Source of the DNA: Cytobacillus oceanisediminis
GTDB taxonomy: Bacteria; Bacillota; Bacilli; Bacillales; Cytobacillaceae
Assembly: GCF_003182355.1 (NCBI RefSeq)
Contig: NZ_QGTW01000008.1
Span: 186,001-250,000 of the forward strand
Direction: 5' to 3'
DNA length: 64,000 nt
The position numbers were made by a program, and so were the translations under genes. The notes below the pieces were generated by a model, which saw nothing but the letters and a program-made list of their open reading frames with translations, was not told the origin of the DNA and searched no databases. Shown here in pieces: positions 13,443 to 25,514 of this stretch. The stretch's first letter is position 1; the number at the start of each line of letters is the position of its first letter.

Positions 13443-14523
13443 GCTGCAGCACCTTCCTCTTTTTGTGTTTCAATCATTTGCAGGAATTGTTCAAATAACC
13501 CGTTTGCATCTTCCGGTCCTGGTGAAGCTTCCGGGTGGTATTGTACGGTAAAAGCTGGTACTTCTTTATGCTTCAATCCTTCGATCGTTCCATCATTTAA
13601 CGCAATATGTGTAATTTCAAGCGGTGTGCCCGCAATCGAATTTTCTTCAACTGAATAACCATGGTTCTGAGAAGTTAAAGCTACTTTTCCTGTAAGCAGA
13701 TCTTTTACAGGATGATTTGAGCCCCGGTGGCCAAATTTCATTTTTTCTGTATTGGCACCGCACGCCAGTGCAAATAGCTGATGGCCCAGGCAAATCCCGA
13801 AAATAGGCACATTTCCTAATAGCTCCTTAATCATTATGATGGCTTCCGGCACATCTTTCGGATCTCCGGGTCCATTGGACAGCATGACACCGTCAGGGCT
13901 CAAGCTGAGAATTTCTTTAGCTGAAGTATTGTAAGGAACAACGATCACATCGCAATCCCGCTTATTTAGTTCCCTTAAAATCCCGTGCTTCATTCCGAAA
14001 TCTACTAGGACAACCCTGCTCCCGCGCCCTGGGCTTGGATAAGGTGTCTTTGTGGAAACCTGCTTTACCTGGTCGTTTCGCAGCTTTGTTGCACGCAATT
14101 TTTCAATGATCGTTTCAGGGTTTTCATTAATGCTGCAGATAGCCCCTTTCAGTGTTCCATGCTGGCGGATGATTCTTGTTAATTTTCTTGTATCAATTCC
14201 GGCAATACCCGGAATATTCTTCATCCTGAAATATTCGTCCAATGACTGCTCATTTCTCCAGTTGGAAGGATACTCGCTTGCTTCTTTTACAATAAACCCT
14301 GAAATCGCCGGGGAAATGGATTCAAAATCATCCCGATTGATTCCGTAGTTTCCGATTAATGGATAGGTAAGAGTAATAATTTGCCCGCAATAGGAAGGGT
14401 CTGACAATATTTCCTGATACCCTGTCATCCCTGTATTGAATACAACCTCTCCGATTGAATTCACATCACTTCCAAACCCTTTTCCGATAAAAATAGTTCC
14501 ATCTTCCAGAATCAGCTGTTTTT

Positions 14524-14527
<4 letters not shown>
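13421..14527 (-). CDS. carA: carbamoyl-phosphate synthase, small (glutaminase) subunit
   Basis: The 368-residue small subunit hydrolyses glutamine and channels ammonia to CarB. The N-terminal CPSase domain ([20 protein letters not shown]) is followed by a class I glutamine amidotransferase domain with the nucleophile in [11 protein letters not shown] (about residue 245) and the catalytic His and Glu in [11 protein letters not shown] near residue 330. It starts within the pyrC stop (ATGA overlap) and overlaps carB by 22 bases. The B. subtilis name is pyrAA. Confidence 0.97.
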
Positions 14528-16726
<2,199 letters not shown>

Positions 16727-16733
16727 TTATTCT

Positions 16734-16912
16734 AGGCTGTTACTTTGGCCTGTTGATTTCCGCTCCGGGTGCTCGTTTCCGCTTGGCATTTAGGGATCCT
16801 CCTCTGCTTGCGTCTGCGGGGTCTCCCTTCGACTCGCTTCTCCCGCTGGAGTCTCGCACCCTCCGCTTCATTCAACAGGGTGCAAAAATTAATAATTAGC
16901 TTTTTCACAGCC
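16734..16912 (+). repeat. Interspersed element, copy A (inside the pyr operon)
   Basis: The core runs from CCTGTTGATTTCCGCTCC near 16749 to CCGCTTCATTCAACAGG near 16880, so the ends CTGTTGATT and a near match to AATCAACAG are inverted. Outer ends GGCTGTT and CACAGCC are also inverted. The middle carries the family blocks CCTGCGGGG-like, GTCTCCCTTC and CGCTTCTCCCGC. It lies between the pyrB attenuator and pyrB. No reading frame of significance is inside it. Confidence 0.8.
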
Positions 16913-16930
16913 TTTTTTTAGCCCTATTTT

Positions 16931-17057
16931 TCAAAAAAGCACCCTGCCAATTTGGTCAGGGTGCTGAAAAGTTGAGGCCACCTGGCATTTGGGTACACTG
17001 GTCCCGTTTAGCCAAATTGCCGCCAACACCCTTTTAAGTCTCTCAGGACCTAGTTAA
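16931..17057 (-). promoter_or_regulatory. PyrR-responsive attenuator between pyrP and pyrB
   Basis: On the minus strand a PyrR-type binding loop (AGGTCCTGAGAGACTTAAAAG, plus coordinates 17030-17051) precedes a terminator hairpin with stem AGCACCCTG and CAGGGTGCT (16939-16966) and a T run. In B. subtilis the PyrR-UMP complex binds such a loop and blocks the antiterminator, causing termination. The pattern is seen in sequence; the regulation is inferred. Confidence 0.9.
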
Positions 17058-17063
17058 AAAGTG

Positions 17064-18368
17064 TTATGCTACATTAGTTTTTTTTTCGTTTTCACCTTCA
17101 AACATATCTTCCTTAGATTCTTCTCTGCCTGGAAGAATCAGGTTTAGGAGGACGCCGCTGATCGCAGCCAGGGCCATTCCTTCAAGTTTAAATGCCCAGA
17201 TTTCAATATGCGCTCCGCCAATTCCCAGTACAAGGATGACTGATGCGATAACCAGGTTGCGGTTGTTTCCGAAGTCCACTTTGCTGTCAACAAGCATTCT
17301 TAAGCCGGAGGATGCGATGATACCGAATAGCAGGATGGATACTCCGCCCATTACTGGTGTAGGAATAGAGCTGATTAGGGCTGTAACCTTACCTATGAAT
17401 CCGAAGATAATCGCAATGACTGCGGCACCTGCCAGTACATAGACACTGTATATTTTAGTGATGGCCAATACGCCGATATTTTCACCGTAAGTTGTTTTTG
17501 GCGGTCCGCCGATTAATGCTGAGATCATAGTTCCTGTTCCATCTGCAAGAATGGAACGGTGCAATCCAGGTTCCTTAATATAATCTTTTCCGACTACTTT
17601 TCCAAGTACAAGCTGATGGCCGATATGCTCTGAAATTGTTACTACAGCTACCGGAACCATTAGAAGTGCCAAATCAAGCGTTACCCTTACTTCATAATCT
17701 GCGAAAGGAAACAAGAACTCAGGCATTTCAAACCAGGCTGCCTGCTGAACTAATGAGAAGTCGATGATGCCCATTGCCAGTGAGTAAACATATCCGATTA
17801 TGATTCCAGCCAGAATTGGCACCATGCTGAGCATGCCCTTTGCATAGATGGAGAAGATGATGGTAGCTGACAGCGTTACAAGCGCTGCCGAGAAATGCAG
17901 CATGCTGTATTCACCTGTTTCAGGGTTATTCATTGCCATGCCGACTGCTGTGCCTGCAAGTGCCAGCCCAATTACGATTATGACTGGGCCTACTACAATT
18001 GGCGGAAGCAGGTTCATGATCCAGCGATAGCCAGCTTTTTTAATGATTAATGCAACAGCTCCGTATACAAGGCCTGCCATGAAGCTTCCTATCATGGCTG
18101 CGCCAGGGCCGCCGGCTGCTTTTGCAGCGATGATTGGAGCGATAAAAGCGAAAGATGACCCGAGGTATGCCGGTACCTGCCATTTTGTGATGATTAGAAA
18201 GGCAATGGTTGCAAGTCCGCTGGAAATCAAGGCAATCGCAGGGTTTAACCCGACCAAGTATGGTACTAAAATGGTTGCTCCGAACATTGCGAATAAGTGC
18301 TGTAAGCTTAATGTCAGCCAGTGGGCCGGTGATGGGATGTCTTTTATATCTAAAATGGGTTTGTTCAT
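17064..18368 (-). CDS. pyrP: uracil permease
   Basis: PyrP is a nucleobase:cation symporter-2 family uracil transporter in the cytoplasmic membrane. The 434-residue protein is almost entirely hydrophobic with about 14 membrane segments. It has the family motifs LQHLFAMFGATILVP near residue 23, SEHIGHQLVLGKVVGKD near 246, and the GGPPKTTYGENIGVLAITK block near 285. It is the second gene of the operon with an attenuator on each side, as in B. subtilis. The substrate is assigned from operon context and family. Confidence 0.95.
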   Translation of the reverse strand: MNKPILDIKDIPSPAHWLTLSLQHLFAMFGATILVPYLVGLNPAIALISSGLATIAFLIITKWQVPAYLGSSFAFIAPIIAAKAAGGPGAAMIGSFMAGLVYGAVALIIKKAGYRWIMNLLPPIVVGPVIIVIGLALAGTAVGMAMNNPETGEYSMLHFSAALVTLSATIIFSIYAKGMLSMVPILAGIIIGYVYSLAMGIIDFSLVQQAAWFEMPEFLFPFADYEVRVTLDLALLMVPVAVVTISEHIGHQLVLGKVVGKDYIKEPGLHRSILADGTGTMISALIGGPPKTTYGENIGVLAITKIYSVYVLAGAAVIAIIFGFIGKVTALISSIPTPVMGGVSILLFGIIASSGLRMLVDSKVDFGNNRNLVIASVILVLGIGGAHIEIWAFKLEGMALAAISGVLLNLILPGREESKEDMFEGENEKKTNVA

Positions 18369-18393
18369 TCAAATCTCTCCTCTTTGTTTTATT

Positions 18394-18503
18394 AAAAAAC
18401 CCTCTTTGCTATTGAGACGCAAAGAGGGTGCAAGAGGGCAGCAAAAGACAGACTGCTTCTGCTGGGTTCCCCTTTGTCAGCCTCTCTGGACTGCATTTAA
18501 AAG
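18394..18503 (-). promoter_or_regulatory. PyrR-responsive attenuator between pyrR and pyrP
   Basis: On the minus strand the PyrR-loop AGTCCAGAGAGGCTGACAAA (18473-18492) is followed by a terminator with stem ACCCTCTTTGC and GCAAAGAGGGT (18399-18429) and six T. The conserved CAGAGAGGCT element matches the B. subtilis PyrR binding loop. Confidence 0.92.
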
Positions 18504-18509
18504 GACTAT

Positions 18510-19118
<609 letters not shown>

Positions 19119-19119
19119 T

Positions 19120-19245
19120 TATAATAAAAAACCCTCTCACCGATATGGCGAGAGGGTAAACGAAGTCGTTTGCTGCAGAATGAGGACACTGTATCCCCTA
19201 TTCTAATCCGTTTCCTTCCCAGCCTCTCGGGACTGTTTTAAAGGA
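19120..19245 (-). promoter_or_regulatory. PyrR-responsive attenuator in the pyrR leader
   Basis: Minus-strand order: AGTCCTTTAAAACAGTCCCG, then AGAGGCTGGGAAGGAAACGG as the PyrR binding loop (19211-19245), then a terminator with arms ACCCTCTC and GAGAGGGT (19131-19157) and a T run. This is the first of three attenuators in the operon. Confidence 0.92.
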
Positions 19246-19262
19246 CTTATTCAACTAAAGTC

Positions 19263-19291
19263 ATCTTATATTATATTTGGACAGCTGTCAA
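19263..19291 (-). promoter_or_regulatory. SigA-type promoter of the pyr operon
   Basis: On the minus strand TTGACA (19286-19291) and TAAGAT (19263-19268) are separated by 17 bases. The -35 box overlaps the TGA stop of rluD at 19288-19290. The predicted start is about 19256, ten bases before the PyrR-binding loop region, which fits an attenuated leader. Confidence 0.82.
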
Positions 19292-20199
19292 CGATTATTT
19301 GCAAGATTATCTAAGAGCTCTTGAAAATAAGCAGGAAGCGATGCTTCAAATTCCAGGTACTCACCAGTCCTTGGATGGTCAAATCCAAGCACTCCAGCAT
19401 GAAGGGCTTGTCCTCCCAGATCAAGGGTCTTCCTAGGCCCGTATTTGGGATCTCCTGCAAGCGGATAACCGATATATTTCATATGAACACGGATTTGATG
19501 GGTTCTGCCTGTTTCCAGCTGGCATTCAACAAACGTAAAATCTTTAAAGCGTTCGAGGACATGAAAATGAGTGACTGCATGTTTGCCATTGTCCACTACA
19601 GTCATGCTTTGACGGTCCTTGGGGTCTCTGGCAATCGGTGCATCAATGGTACCGTAATCATGAGGGATAACGCCATGAACGATGGCACGGTATTTACGAG
19701 TAACCGTTTTATTCATGAGCTGGTTAACAAGGCTTTCATGAGCCATATCATTTTTTGCGACCATTAGAAGTCCTGAAGTATCTTTATCTATACGATGAAC
19801 GATCCCAGGTCTCATAACACCATTTATCCCCGAAAGATCTTTACAGTGGGCCATCAGGCCGTTTACAAGGGTCCCGGTTCCATGCCCAGCTGCAGGATGG
19901 ACGACCATTCCTTTAGGTTTATTCACAACAAGGACATCCTGATCCTCATAATAAATATCCAAATCCATTTCTTCAGGTACAACATCCAATTCTGCGGGTT
20001 CAGGTATAGTGACCTCAATCTGATCATTTACCGTGCATTTATAATTTGTTTTCGGCTTTTGTCCATTTACAAGAACATTGCCATCCTTAATCCATTGCTG
20101 AACCTGGGTTCTTGACCACTCTGCATTCAGCGTGGATAATACTTTATCTATTCTTTCTCCTGCCTGTTCCTCAGGAATGATGTGTTCCATTTTCTCCAT
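19288..20199 (-). CDS. rluD: 23S rRNA pseudouridine synthase, RluD family
   Basis: The 303-residue protein (YlyB in B. subtilis) is a RluA/RluD type pseudouridine synthase. An N-terminal S4 RNA-binding domain ([20 protein letters not shown]) is followed by the catalytic domain with the nucleophilic Asp in [16 protein letters not shown] near residue 139 and the [10 protein letters not shown] motif near 232. AAGGAG sits 7 bases upstream of the ATG, and the gene overlaps lspA by 29 bases. The exact 23S sites cannot be read from the sequence. Confidence 0.93.
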   Translation of the reverse strand: MEKMEHIIPEEQAGERIDKVLSTLNAEWSRTQVQQWIKDGNVLVNGQKPKTNYKCTVNDQIEVTIPEPAELDVVPEEMDLDIYYEDQDVLVVNKPKGMVVHPAAGHGTGTLVNGLMAHCKDLSGINGVMRPGIVHRIDKDTSGLLMVAKNDMAHESLVNQLMNKTVTRKYRAIVHGVIPHDYGTIDAPIARDPKDRQSMTVVDNGKHAVTHFHVLERFKDFTFVECQLETGRTHQIRVHMKYIGYPLAGDPKYGPRKTLDLGGQALHAGVLGFDHPRTGEYLEFEASLPAYFQELLDNLANNR

Positions 20200-20665
20200 A
20201 AGATTTCTCCTTCTTTGCTTCTCTCTCTTCTAGCAGCATTTGGACCATCAGCATACCTACTCCAATCACCAATGCCGAGTCAGCGATATTGAAAACGGGG
20301 AAGTCATAGCCAAAAATATAGGTATTGATAAAATCAACAACTTCTTTCCGATATACCCTGTCAATAAAGTTTCCAATCGCTCCGCCCAGCATTAATCCCA
20401 AAGAGAGCCCCAGAAGCATTTTACCTTTAGCGGCTTTTTGAATGTAATAAATAATTCCAATTATGACAATGACGGTTATCACGTAGAAAAACCACATTTG
20501 ACCCTGCAGGATGCCCCAGGCAGCGCCACGGTTGCGGTGCGATGTAATATAGAGAAAGTCTTCAATAACCTTAACACTTTCCCCCAATTCGAAGTTCTTT
20601 ACAATCAGCCATTTTGTCAGCTGGTCAAGAGCAATCACAAACAAAGCAATTATGTAATAAAACAC
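20171..20665 (-). CDS. lspA: lipoprotein signal peptidase
   Basis: LspA (signal peptidase II) removes the signal peptide of diacylglyceryl-modified prolipoproteins in the membrane. Four membrane segments are visible with the catalytic Asp pair in [16 protein letters not shown] and [12 protein letters not shown] place the start at a GTG at 20665 with GGGGG 8 bases upstream, matching relatives that begin (M)FYYIIAL; an ATG at 20680 would add five residues (MGVAF) but has a weaker ribosome site. The product is 164 residues. It overlaps rluD. Confidence 0.9.
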   Translation of the reverse strand: MFYYIIALFVIALDQLTKWLIVKNFELGESVKVIEDFLYITSHRNRGAAWGILQGQMWFFYVITVIVIIGIIYYIQKAAKGKMLLGLSLGLMLGGAIGNFIDRVYRKEVVDFINTYIFGYDFPVFNIADSALVIGVGMLMVQMLLEEREAKKEKSYGENGTHHS

Positions 20666-20744
20666 AAAGGCAACCCCCATATCTCATATCATTACCTTTG
20701 CATTTTAGCACAAACTGAATAAAAAACACAGCACACGCTTAAAC

Positions 20745-21032
20745 TCAATGGTAGATTGATTTTCGGTAATACTTCCCGAGTTTGCTGCAATCCTCCATCG
20801 TTTTTAAAGTGGGCACCATTTCCAGCAAATCTGCCGGGAGCAGTTCACCTGAAATTTCACATTTCCCATAATCGCCATTTTCAATTTTTTTAAGCGCCTG
20901 CTCAATGTCATGCAGCTCTTCTAATAAAATTGGCTTAATTAAAGCGGAACTATTGCCTTCCATCAGCCTTTCCAATATTTCCTGTCTTGTATTACGGAGT
21001 TCTGAACAGAGCCCTTCTGCTTTTGCATCCAT
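20745..21032 (-). CDS. ylyA: YlyA-like DksA/TraR-family protein with degenerate zinc finger
   Basis: The 95-residue protein lies between ileS and lspA, the place of B. subtilis ylyA, which encodes a DksA/TraR-related RNA polymerase-associated factor. An N-terminal helical region is followed by the family block IENGDYGKCEISGELLPADL near residues 51-70. In typical members this is a CxxC...CxxC zinc finger. Here only the first Cys (KC) and the last (EDC) remain; the second and third positions read Ser and Met. It probably binds no zinc or binds it poorly. The GGAGG before the ATG is strong. Confidence 0.82.
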   Translation of the reverse strand: MDAKAEGLCSELRNTRQEILERLMEGNSSALIKPILLEELHDIEQALKKIENGDYGKCEISGELLPADLLEMVPTLKTMEDCSKLGKYYRKSIYH

Positions 21033-21308
21033 GCCTTTTCCTCCGTTCTATTGGTGTTTCCTTTATTATTTCTCGGAGGCGATTTCAGACACGGGCAAAC
21101 TTTTAGCAAACGGCACAACATTTAACGAAGGTGGAATTATTTATTAAAACCCTTGGAACAATTCTCTAGGTATTACTTTATTATAAATTTGGCTTTCCTA
21201 TTATAAGGCTGGAAGCCTTCCTTTCGTTCCTTTCTCGGACTTGAGGCAAAGTTAGGCAAGCCTTCACCTCTCTAAATGCAAATCCCGGCATGTGAAACAT
21301 CCCCATAA
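21033..21308. other. Intergenic stretch upstream of ylyA, no gene
   Basis: This region should carry the promoter for ylyA-lspA-rluD. I see a TATAAT at minus-strand position about 21199-21204 next to a small inverted repeat (AAGGCTTCCAGCCTT), but no matching -35 box. No coding frame is supported. Confidence 0.4.
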
Positions 21309-21342
21309 ATAAAAGCAGTCCCCCTAAAAGTTGGGGACCGCT
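21309..21342 (-). terminator. Rho-independent terminator of ileS
   Basis: On the minus strand AGCGGTCCCC pairs with GGGGACTGCT (21314-21342, one G-U/A-C variation) and is followed by TTTTATTTATG. It begins 7 bases after the ileS stop. Confidence 0.88.
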
Positions 21343-21348
21343 CCATTA

Positions 21349-24120
21349 TTAGGCCAAATGGCTATAATTATTTTTTACAACATCAGCACAGCGAGGGCAA
21401 AGTGTGTCGTAGCCCTCTGTCTGGCCAACTTCAGGTGTTACTGTCCAGCAGCGCTCGCAAGTTTCGCCTTCTGCTTTGGTAACAACAATTGCCGTATTTT
21501 CGAATTTCATGGCATTTTCAGGAGCATCTCCCAGGCTTCCTGCTACTTCAAAGCCTGAAACGATAAAGAGCTGCTGAAGGTTTTCCTGGATAGAATCCAG
21601 AAGGTTTTTAGCATGATCGTTAACATACAGAGTGATTTTTGCTGTCAGCGATTTGCCGATAACTTTTTCATTGCGTGCTTCTTCCAATGCCTTTAAAACA
21701 TCATCGCGAAGCTTCATAAACGCCGTCCACTTTTCTTCAAGCTGCTTGGCATTTGGAAGCTCTTGATATTCCGGCATATCAGTTAATTGTACACTCTCTT
21801 CTTCTACATTTGGGATAAAGCTCCAAACTTCATCTGCTGTATGGGAAAGAATTGGCGCCACAAGTTTTGTAAGAGCAATCAAGCTCTCATAAAGTACTGT
21901 TTGGATTGCGCGGCGTTCTGCATTATCTTTTGCTTCAATATAAAGAACATCTTTTGCAAAATCAAGATAAAACGCACTCAGATCCAATGTACAGAAATTA
22001 TTAACTGCGTGGTAGATGCCGGCAAATTCATAGCGGTCATAAGACTCACGAACGCTCTTGATCAATTTATTAAGCTTTACAAGCATGAACTGATCAACTT
22101 CGCGCAGGTTCTCAAATGAAACGGAATCGGCTCCCGGGTTAAAGTCAGCAAGATTCCCAAGCAAGAAACGGAAAGTGTTGCGGATCTTCCGGTAAACTTC
22201 AGCAACCTGTTTGAGTATTGCATCAGAAACACGGACATCCGCTTGGTAATCAACGGATGCAACCCATAAACGAAGGATGTCAGCACCAAGCTGGTTCATA
22301 ACTTTGGCTGGTACGACAACGTTGCCGATTGACTTACTCATTTTTCTGCCTTCACCGTCCAGGGTAAAACCATGACTTAGGACCCCTTTATAAGGAGCTT
22401 TTCCTGTAACAGCTACTGCAGTGGATAACGAGGAGTTGAACCAACCGCGATACTGGTCGGATCCCTCAAGGTATAAGTCTGCAGGACGCTGCAAATCATC
22501 GCGTTCTAAAAGAACCGCCTGGTGGGAAGAACCGGAATCAAACCAAACGTCCATGATATCCGTTTCTTTTGTGAATTGGCCGTTCGGGCTTCCAGGATGA
22601 GTAAACCCTTCAGGAAGCAACTCCTTAGCTTCTTTTTCAAACCAAATATTTGAACCATTTTTACGGAAAAGACCTGATACATGTTCGATTGTCTCATCTG
22701 TAATAATTTCTTCTCCATTTTCCGCATAAAAGACAGGAATTGGCACACCCCACACACGCTGGCGGGAAATACACCAATCTCCGCGGTCGCGGACCATGTT
22801 GAACAGTCTCGTTTCACCCCATGCAGGATACCAATTGGTTTCCTTAACAGCTTCTAAAAGCTCATTGCGGAAATCCTTAATGGATGCAAACCACTGTGCA
22901 GTGGCACGGAAAATTACCGGTTTTTTTGTTCTCCAGTCATGAGGATAAGAGTGAGTAATGAATGTTAGCTTTAACAAAGCGCCAACTTCAGAAAGCTTTT
23001 CCGTAATTGGTTTGTTGGCAGCATCATAGAACAAGCCTTCAAATCCCGGCGCTTCATTTGTCATGTTTCCTTTATCATCTACCGGGCATAATACGTCCAA
23101 TCCGTATTTCATACCAACATGGAAATCGTCTTCCCCATGGCCGGGAGCTGTGTGAACACAGCCAGTACCTGCGTCTGTAGTTACATGCTCGCCCAGCATA
23201 ACAAGGGAGTCACGCCCATATAGAGGGTGCTCAGCAATTACATGCTCAAGCTCGCTTCCGTTAATTGTTTTAACAATATTATGGTCTTCCCATTCGAACT
23301 CTTTTGCTACTGACGACAATAAATCTTCAGCAACAAGGTATTTTTGGCCGCTTGCTTCAACTACAGCATAATTGAGCTCCGGATGAACAGAAATTCCAAG
23401 GTTGGCAGGAATCGTCCAAGGAGTTGTTGTCCAAATGATAATTTTCGTATCGTTATCCAATACGTTCTTTCCGTCTTTTACTTTAAATCCAACATATATT
23501 GATGGTGAACGTTTATCTTTATATTCAATTTCGGCTTCAGCCAATGCAGATTCAGATGACGGAGACCAATAAACAGGCTTTTTGCCTTTGTAAATATAAC
23601 CCTTTTTAGCCATATCTCCAAACACTTTAATTTGCTGTGCCTCGTATTCAGGCTTCAGTGTGATATATGGGTTCTCCCAATCACCTCGAACGCCCAATCG
23701 CTTAAATTGTCCCCGCTGGCTGTCAATTTGCTCATAAGCATACTCTTCGCAAAGTTTGCGGAATTCCGCAACACTCATTTCTTTCCTCTTAACCCCTTTA
23801 TTTGTCAAAGCCTGCTCAATCGGCAAACCATGTGTGTCCCATCCGGGAACATATGGGGCATTGTATCCCGACATAGACTTGGAACGGACAATGAAATCCT
23901 TAAGGATTTTGTTCAGGGCATGGCCGATATGAATATCGCCATTTGCATATGGAGGGCCATCGTGCAGCACAAACATCGGACGGCCTTTAGTGCGTTCCTG
24001 AACCTTTTCATAAATATTCATTTCTTCCCACTTTGCCTGAACTTCAGGTTCGCGCTTTGGCAGATTGCCGCGCATCGGGAATTCTGTTTTCGGCATTAAT
24101 AAACTATCTTTGTAATCCAT
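21349..24120 (-). CDS. ileS: isoleucyl-tRNA synthetase
   Basis: IleS charges tRNA-Ile and edits valine. The 923-residue product has the HIGH-type motif [12 protein letters not shown] near residue 57, the editing domain with [12 protein letters not shown] replaced here by [12 protein letters not shown], the KMSKS motif ([10 protein letters not shown]), and a C-terminal zinc site [12 protein letters not shown] with a second CPRC pair. The length suits the eubacterial type. I use the ATG at 24120 ([13 protein letters not shown]) with GGAGG upstream in preference to a longer frame from 24177. A T-box leader precedes it. Confidence 0.96.
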   Translation of the reverse strand: MDYKDSLLMPKTEFPMRGNLPKREPEVQAKWEEMNIYEKVQERTKGRPMFVLHDGPPYANGDIHIGHALNKILKDFIVRSKSMSGYNAPYVPGWDTHGLPIEQALTNKGVKRKEMSVAEFRKLCEEYAYEQIDSQRGQFKRLGVRGDWENPYITLKPEYEAQQIKVFGDMAKKGYIYKGKKPVYWSPSSESALAEAEIEYKDKRSPSIYVGFKVKDGKNVLDNDTKIIIWTTTPWTIPANLGISVHPELNYAVVEASGQKYLVAEDLLSSVAKEFEWEDHNIVKTINGSELEHVIAEHPLYGRDSLVMLGEHVTTDAGTGCVHTAPGHGEDDFHVGMKYGLDVLCPVDDKGNMTNEAPGFEGLFYDAANKPITEKLSEVGALLKLTFITHSYPHDWRTKKPVIFRATAQWFASIKDFRNELLEAVKETNWYPAWGETRLFNMVRDRGDWCISRQRVWGVPIPVFYAENGEEIITDETIEHVSGLFRKNGSNIWFEKEAKELLPEGFTHPGSPNGQFTKETDIMDVWFDSGSSHQAVLLERDDLQRPADLYLEGSDQYRGWFNSSLSTAVAVTGKAPYKGVLSHGFTLDGEGRKMSKSIGNVVVPAKVMNQLGADILRLWVASVDYQADVRVSDAILKQVAEVYRKIRNTFRFLLGNLADFNPGADSVSFENLREVDQFMLVKLNKLIKSVRESYDRYEFAGIYHAVNNFCTLDLSAFYLDFAKDVLYIEAKDNAERRAIQTVLYESLIALTKLVAPILSHTADEVWSFIPNVEEESVQLTDMPEYQELPNAKQLEEKWTAFMKLRDDVLKALEEARNEKVIGKSLTAKITLYVNDHAKNLLDSIQENLQQLFIVSGFEVAGSLGDAPENAMKFENTAIVVTKAEGETCERCWTVTPEVGQTEGYDTLCPRCADVVKNNYSHLA

Positions 24121-24344
24121 TCCATTTCCTCCTGTATAAAGTGAAACTTCAATCAGTGGGGCTTCCTTCATCCCCATTGATTGTTAGTTGAACCAATCGG
24201 GCCTCTATGGTCAGTTTGACTCCCGCTTATCCCCCTTCGATTCCTCTGAGTCTTGAAGTGGGAGTCTTACTGCCCGTTAGACTGCGACAAACTCATTAAA
24301 TACCATGATTGCCAATGTGAGAGCAGATAAATCAACGGAAAACA

Positions 24345-24620
24345 CAAAAAACCCTCTCATCCCTAAAAGGGACGAGAAGGTTTTATTCTCCCGCGGTACC
24401 ACCCTTGTAGACGGAATTACTCAATTCCATCCGCTCAAAGCATTCTTAACGTGAATGATTCGCCTTGGCCTACTCGTTCTAAAGAATGTTCGGCAAGGAA
24501 CTCAAGGGTGATTTTCCAATTTTCTGCTTATCCCCGGGCTTCCACCGTCCCCGGCTCGCTAGCAGAGTTCATATGCACTCTGCACTTAAGCTAAAAAAAC
24601 TGTACTGTCCCTCTCATCGT
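24345..24620 (-). promoter_or_regulatory. T-box leader, isoleucine specificity
   Basis: On the minus strand the leader contains the T-box AGGGTGGTACCGCG (24392-24405), then a terminator (arms ACCTTCTCGTCCC and GGGATGAGAGGGT, 24351-24380) with a T run. The antiterminator bulge reads TGGT, which fits a tRNA with discriminator A. The specifier loop GGAAAATCACC has ATC (Ile) at 24510-24512, matching the ileS gene downstream. Uncharged tRNA-Ile is expected to prevent termination. Confidence 0.95.
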
Positions 24621-24647
24621 TTATAAACAAGGTATTTACTTTGTTAT

Positions 24648-24821
24648 AGGCTCTGTTAACCTTGGGTGTTGATTTCCACTGCAGACACTCGCTTTCCGCG
24701 GGCGGTCCGGGAGCCTCCTCGACGACGCCTTGCGCCTGCGGGGTCTACGTTTGACACGCTTCTCCCGCAGGAGTCTCGCGTCTTCCGCTCCAATCAACAA
24801 AATACTAATCTTTAACACAGC
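24648..24821 (+). repeat. Interspersed element, copy B (between ileS promoter and T-box)
   Basis: The element runs from AGGCTCTGTTAAC to TTTAACACAGCT, which are inverted at the outer ends. Inside are GTTGATTTCCACTGCAGACA, GCGGGCGGTCCGGGAGCCTC, GCCTGCGGGGTCTACGTTTG and CTCCAATCAACA, the same blocks in the same order as copies A, D and F. It is less diverged than copy C. Confidence 0.85.
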
Positions 24822-24832
24822 TTTGTTTTAAA

Positions 24833-24862
24833 ATTATATGCGATATCTCCAGCTTTCGTCAA
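24833..24862 (-). promoter_or_regulatory. SigA-type promoter upstream of the ileS leader
   Basis: On the minus strand TTGACG (24857-24862) and TATAAT (24833-24838) lie 18 bases apart. The -35 box overlaps the divIVA stop. The predicted start near 24827 is followed directly by interspersed element B and then by the T-box, so the element would be part of the leader RNA. I saw no better promoter between the element and the T-box. Confidence 0.6.
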
Positions 24863-25377
24863 GCCAGTGATTCTTCCTCTTCTTTTAATGATTTAAGATC
24901 TGTAGAGTCAAGCTTATACTCCATTAGATGATCCCAGTCATCATTGTTCAGCATATCAAGCTGTGCTTCAACGAGCATTTTGAAACGGGTTCTGAATACT
25001 TTGGATTGTTTCTTCAGGTCTTCAATATCCAAAGCTATTTTTCTGGCTTTCGATAACGACTCATTAACAATCCTGTCAGCATTCTTTTCCGCTTCTTTAA
25101 TGATCAGCTTTGCTTCCTTATGGGCATTGCGTTTAACTTCTTCTGCAGCTTCCTGTGCCACCACAATGGATTTATTCAAAGTCTCTTCAATTGTAGTAAA
25201 GTGGCCAATGCGATCGTTAACTTCATTAAGCTTTTCTTCAAGCTCCTTTTTCTCCCTAATCAGGATTTCATAATCTTTAATGATTTGGTCGAGGAACTCA
25301 TTTACTTCATCTTCATCATATCCACGGAATCCTTTGCTGAATTCCTTGTTATGAATATCTAACGGTGTTAATGGCAT
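24859..25377 (-). CDS. divIVA: septum site / polar scaffold protein DivIVA
   Basis: DivIVA binds curved membrane at division sites and poles and recruits Min and sporulation factors. The 172-residue product begins MPLTPLDIHNKEFSKGFRGY, the conserved membrane-binding N-terminus, followed by a long coiled coil (about residues 30-145). I use the ATG at 25377 with GGGAGGTG upstream; a GTG three codons earlier is inside the ribosome binding region and unlikely. The protein is close to the B. subtilis length (164). Its stop overlaps the ileS promoter. Confidence 0.95.
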   Translation of the reverse strand: MPLTPLDIHNKEFSKGFRGYDEDEVNEFLDQIIKDYEILIREKKELEEKLNEVNDRIGHFTTIEETLNKSIVVAQEAAEEVKRNAHKEAKLIIKEAEKNADRIVNESLSKARKIALDIEDLKKQSKVFRTRFKMLVEAQLDMLNNDDWDHLMEYKLDSTDLKSLKEEEESLA

Positions 25378-25435
25378 AGGTGCCACCTCCCAGGTCTGTT
25401 GTTCTTATGTAAAAATTTGTCTGAGCCTGCTGGTT

Positions 25436-25451
25436 CTTTTTCATTATAACA
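25436..25451 (-). promoter_or_regulatory. Extended -10 promoter candidate for divIVA
   Basis: On the minus strand TGTTATAAT (25443-25451) is an extended -10 box (TGnTATAAT). No clear -35 box lies 17 bases upstream. Predicted start about 25436, roughly 60 bases before the divIVA ATG. Confidence 0.45.
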
Positions 25452-25514
25452 GACTCCGCTATCTTTTGATTTATTTATTCGACAGGTTGCATCAATTTCC
25501 TGCATTATTTTAAA

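Noticed and set aside
21190-21210. TATAAT before ylyA as a promoter
   Set aside because: There is no -35 box at a usable distance, so it is noted only in the intergenic entry.
24345-24620. Reading the ileS leader as a different riboswitch class
   Set aside because: The T-box sequence, TGGT bulge and ATC specifier fit a tRNA-Ile sensing T-box fully, so no other class is needed.
24636-24818. A 60-codon basic frame (Arg-rich) on the minus strand
   Set aside because: It is made almost wholly of interspersed element B, whose GC-rich blocks read as Arg in this frame; the other copies do not keep it open.
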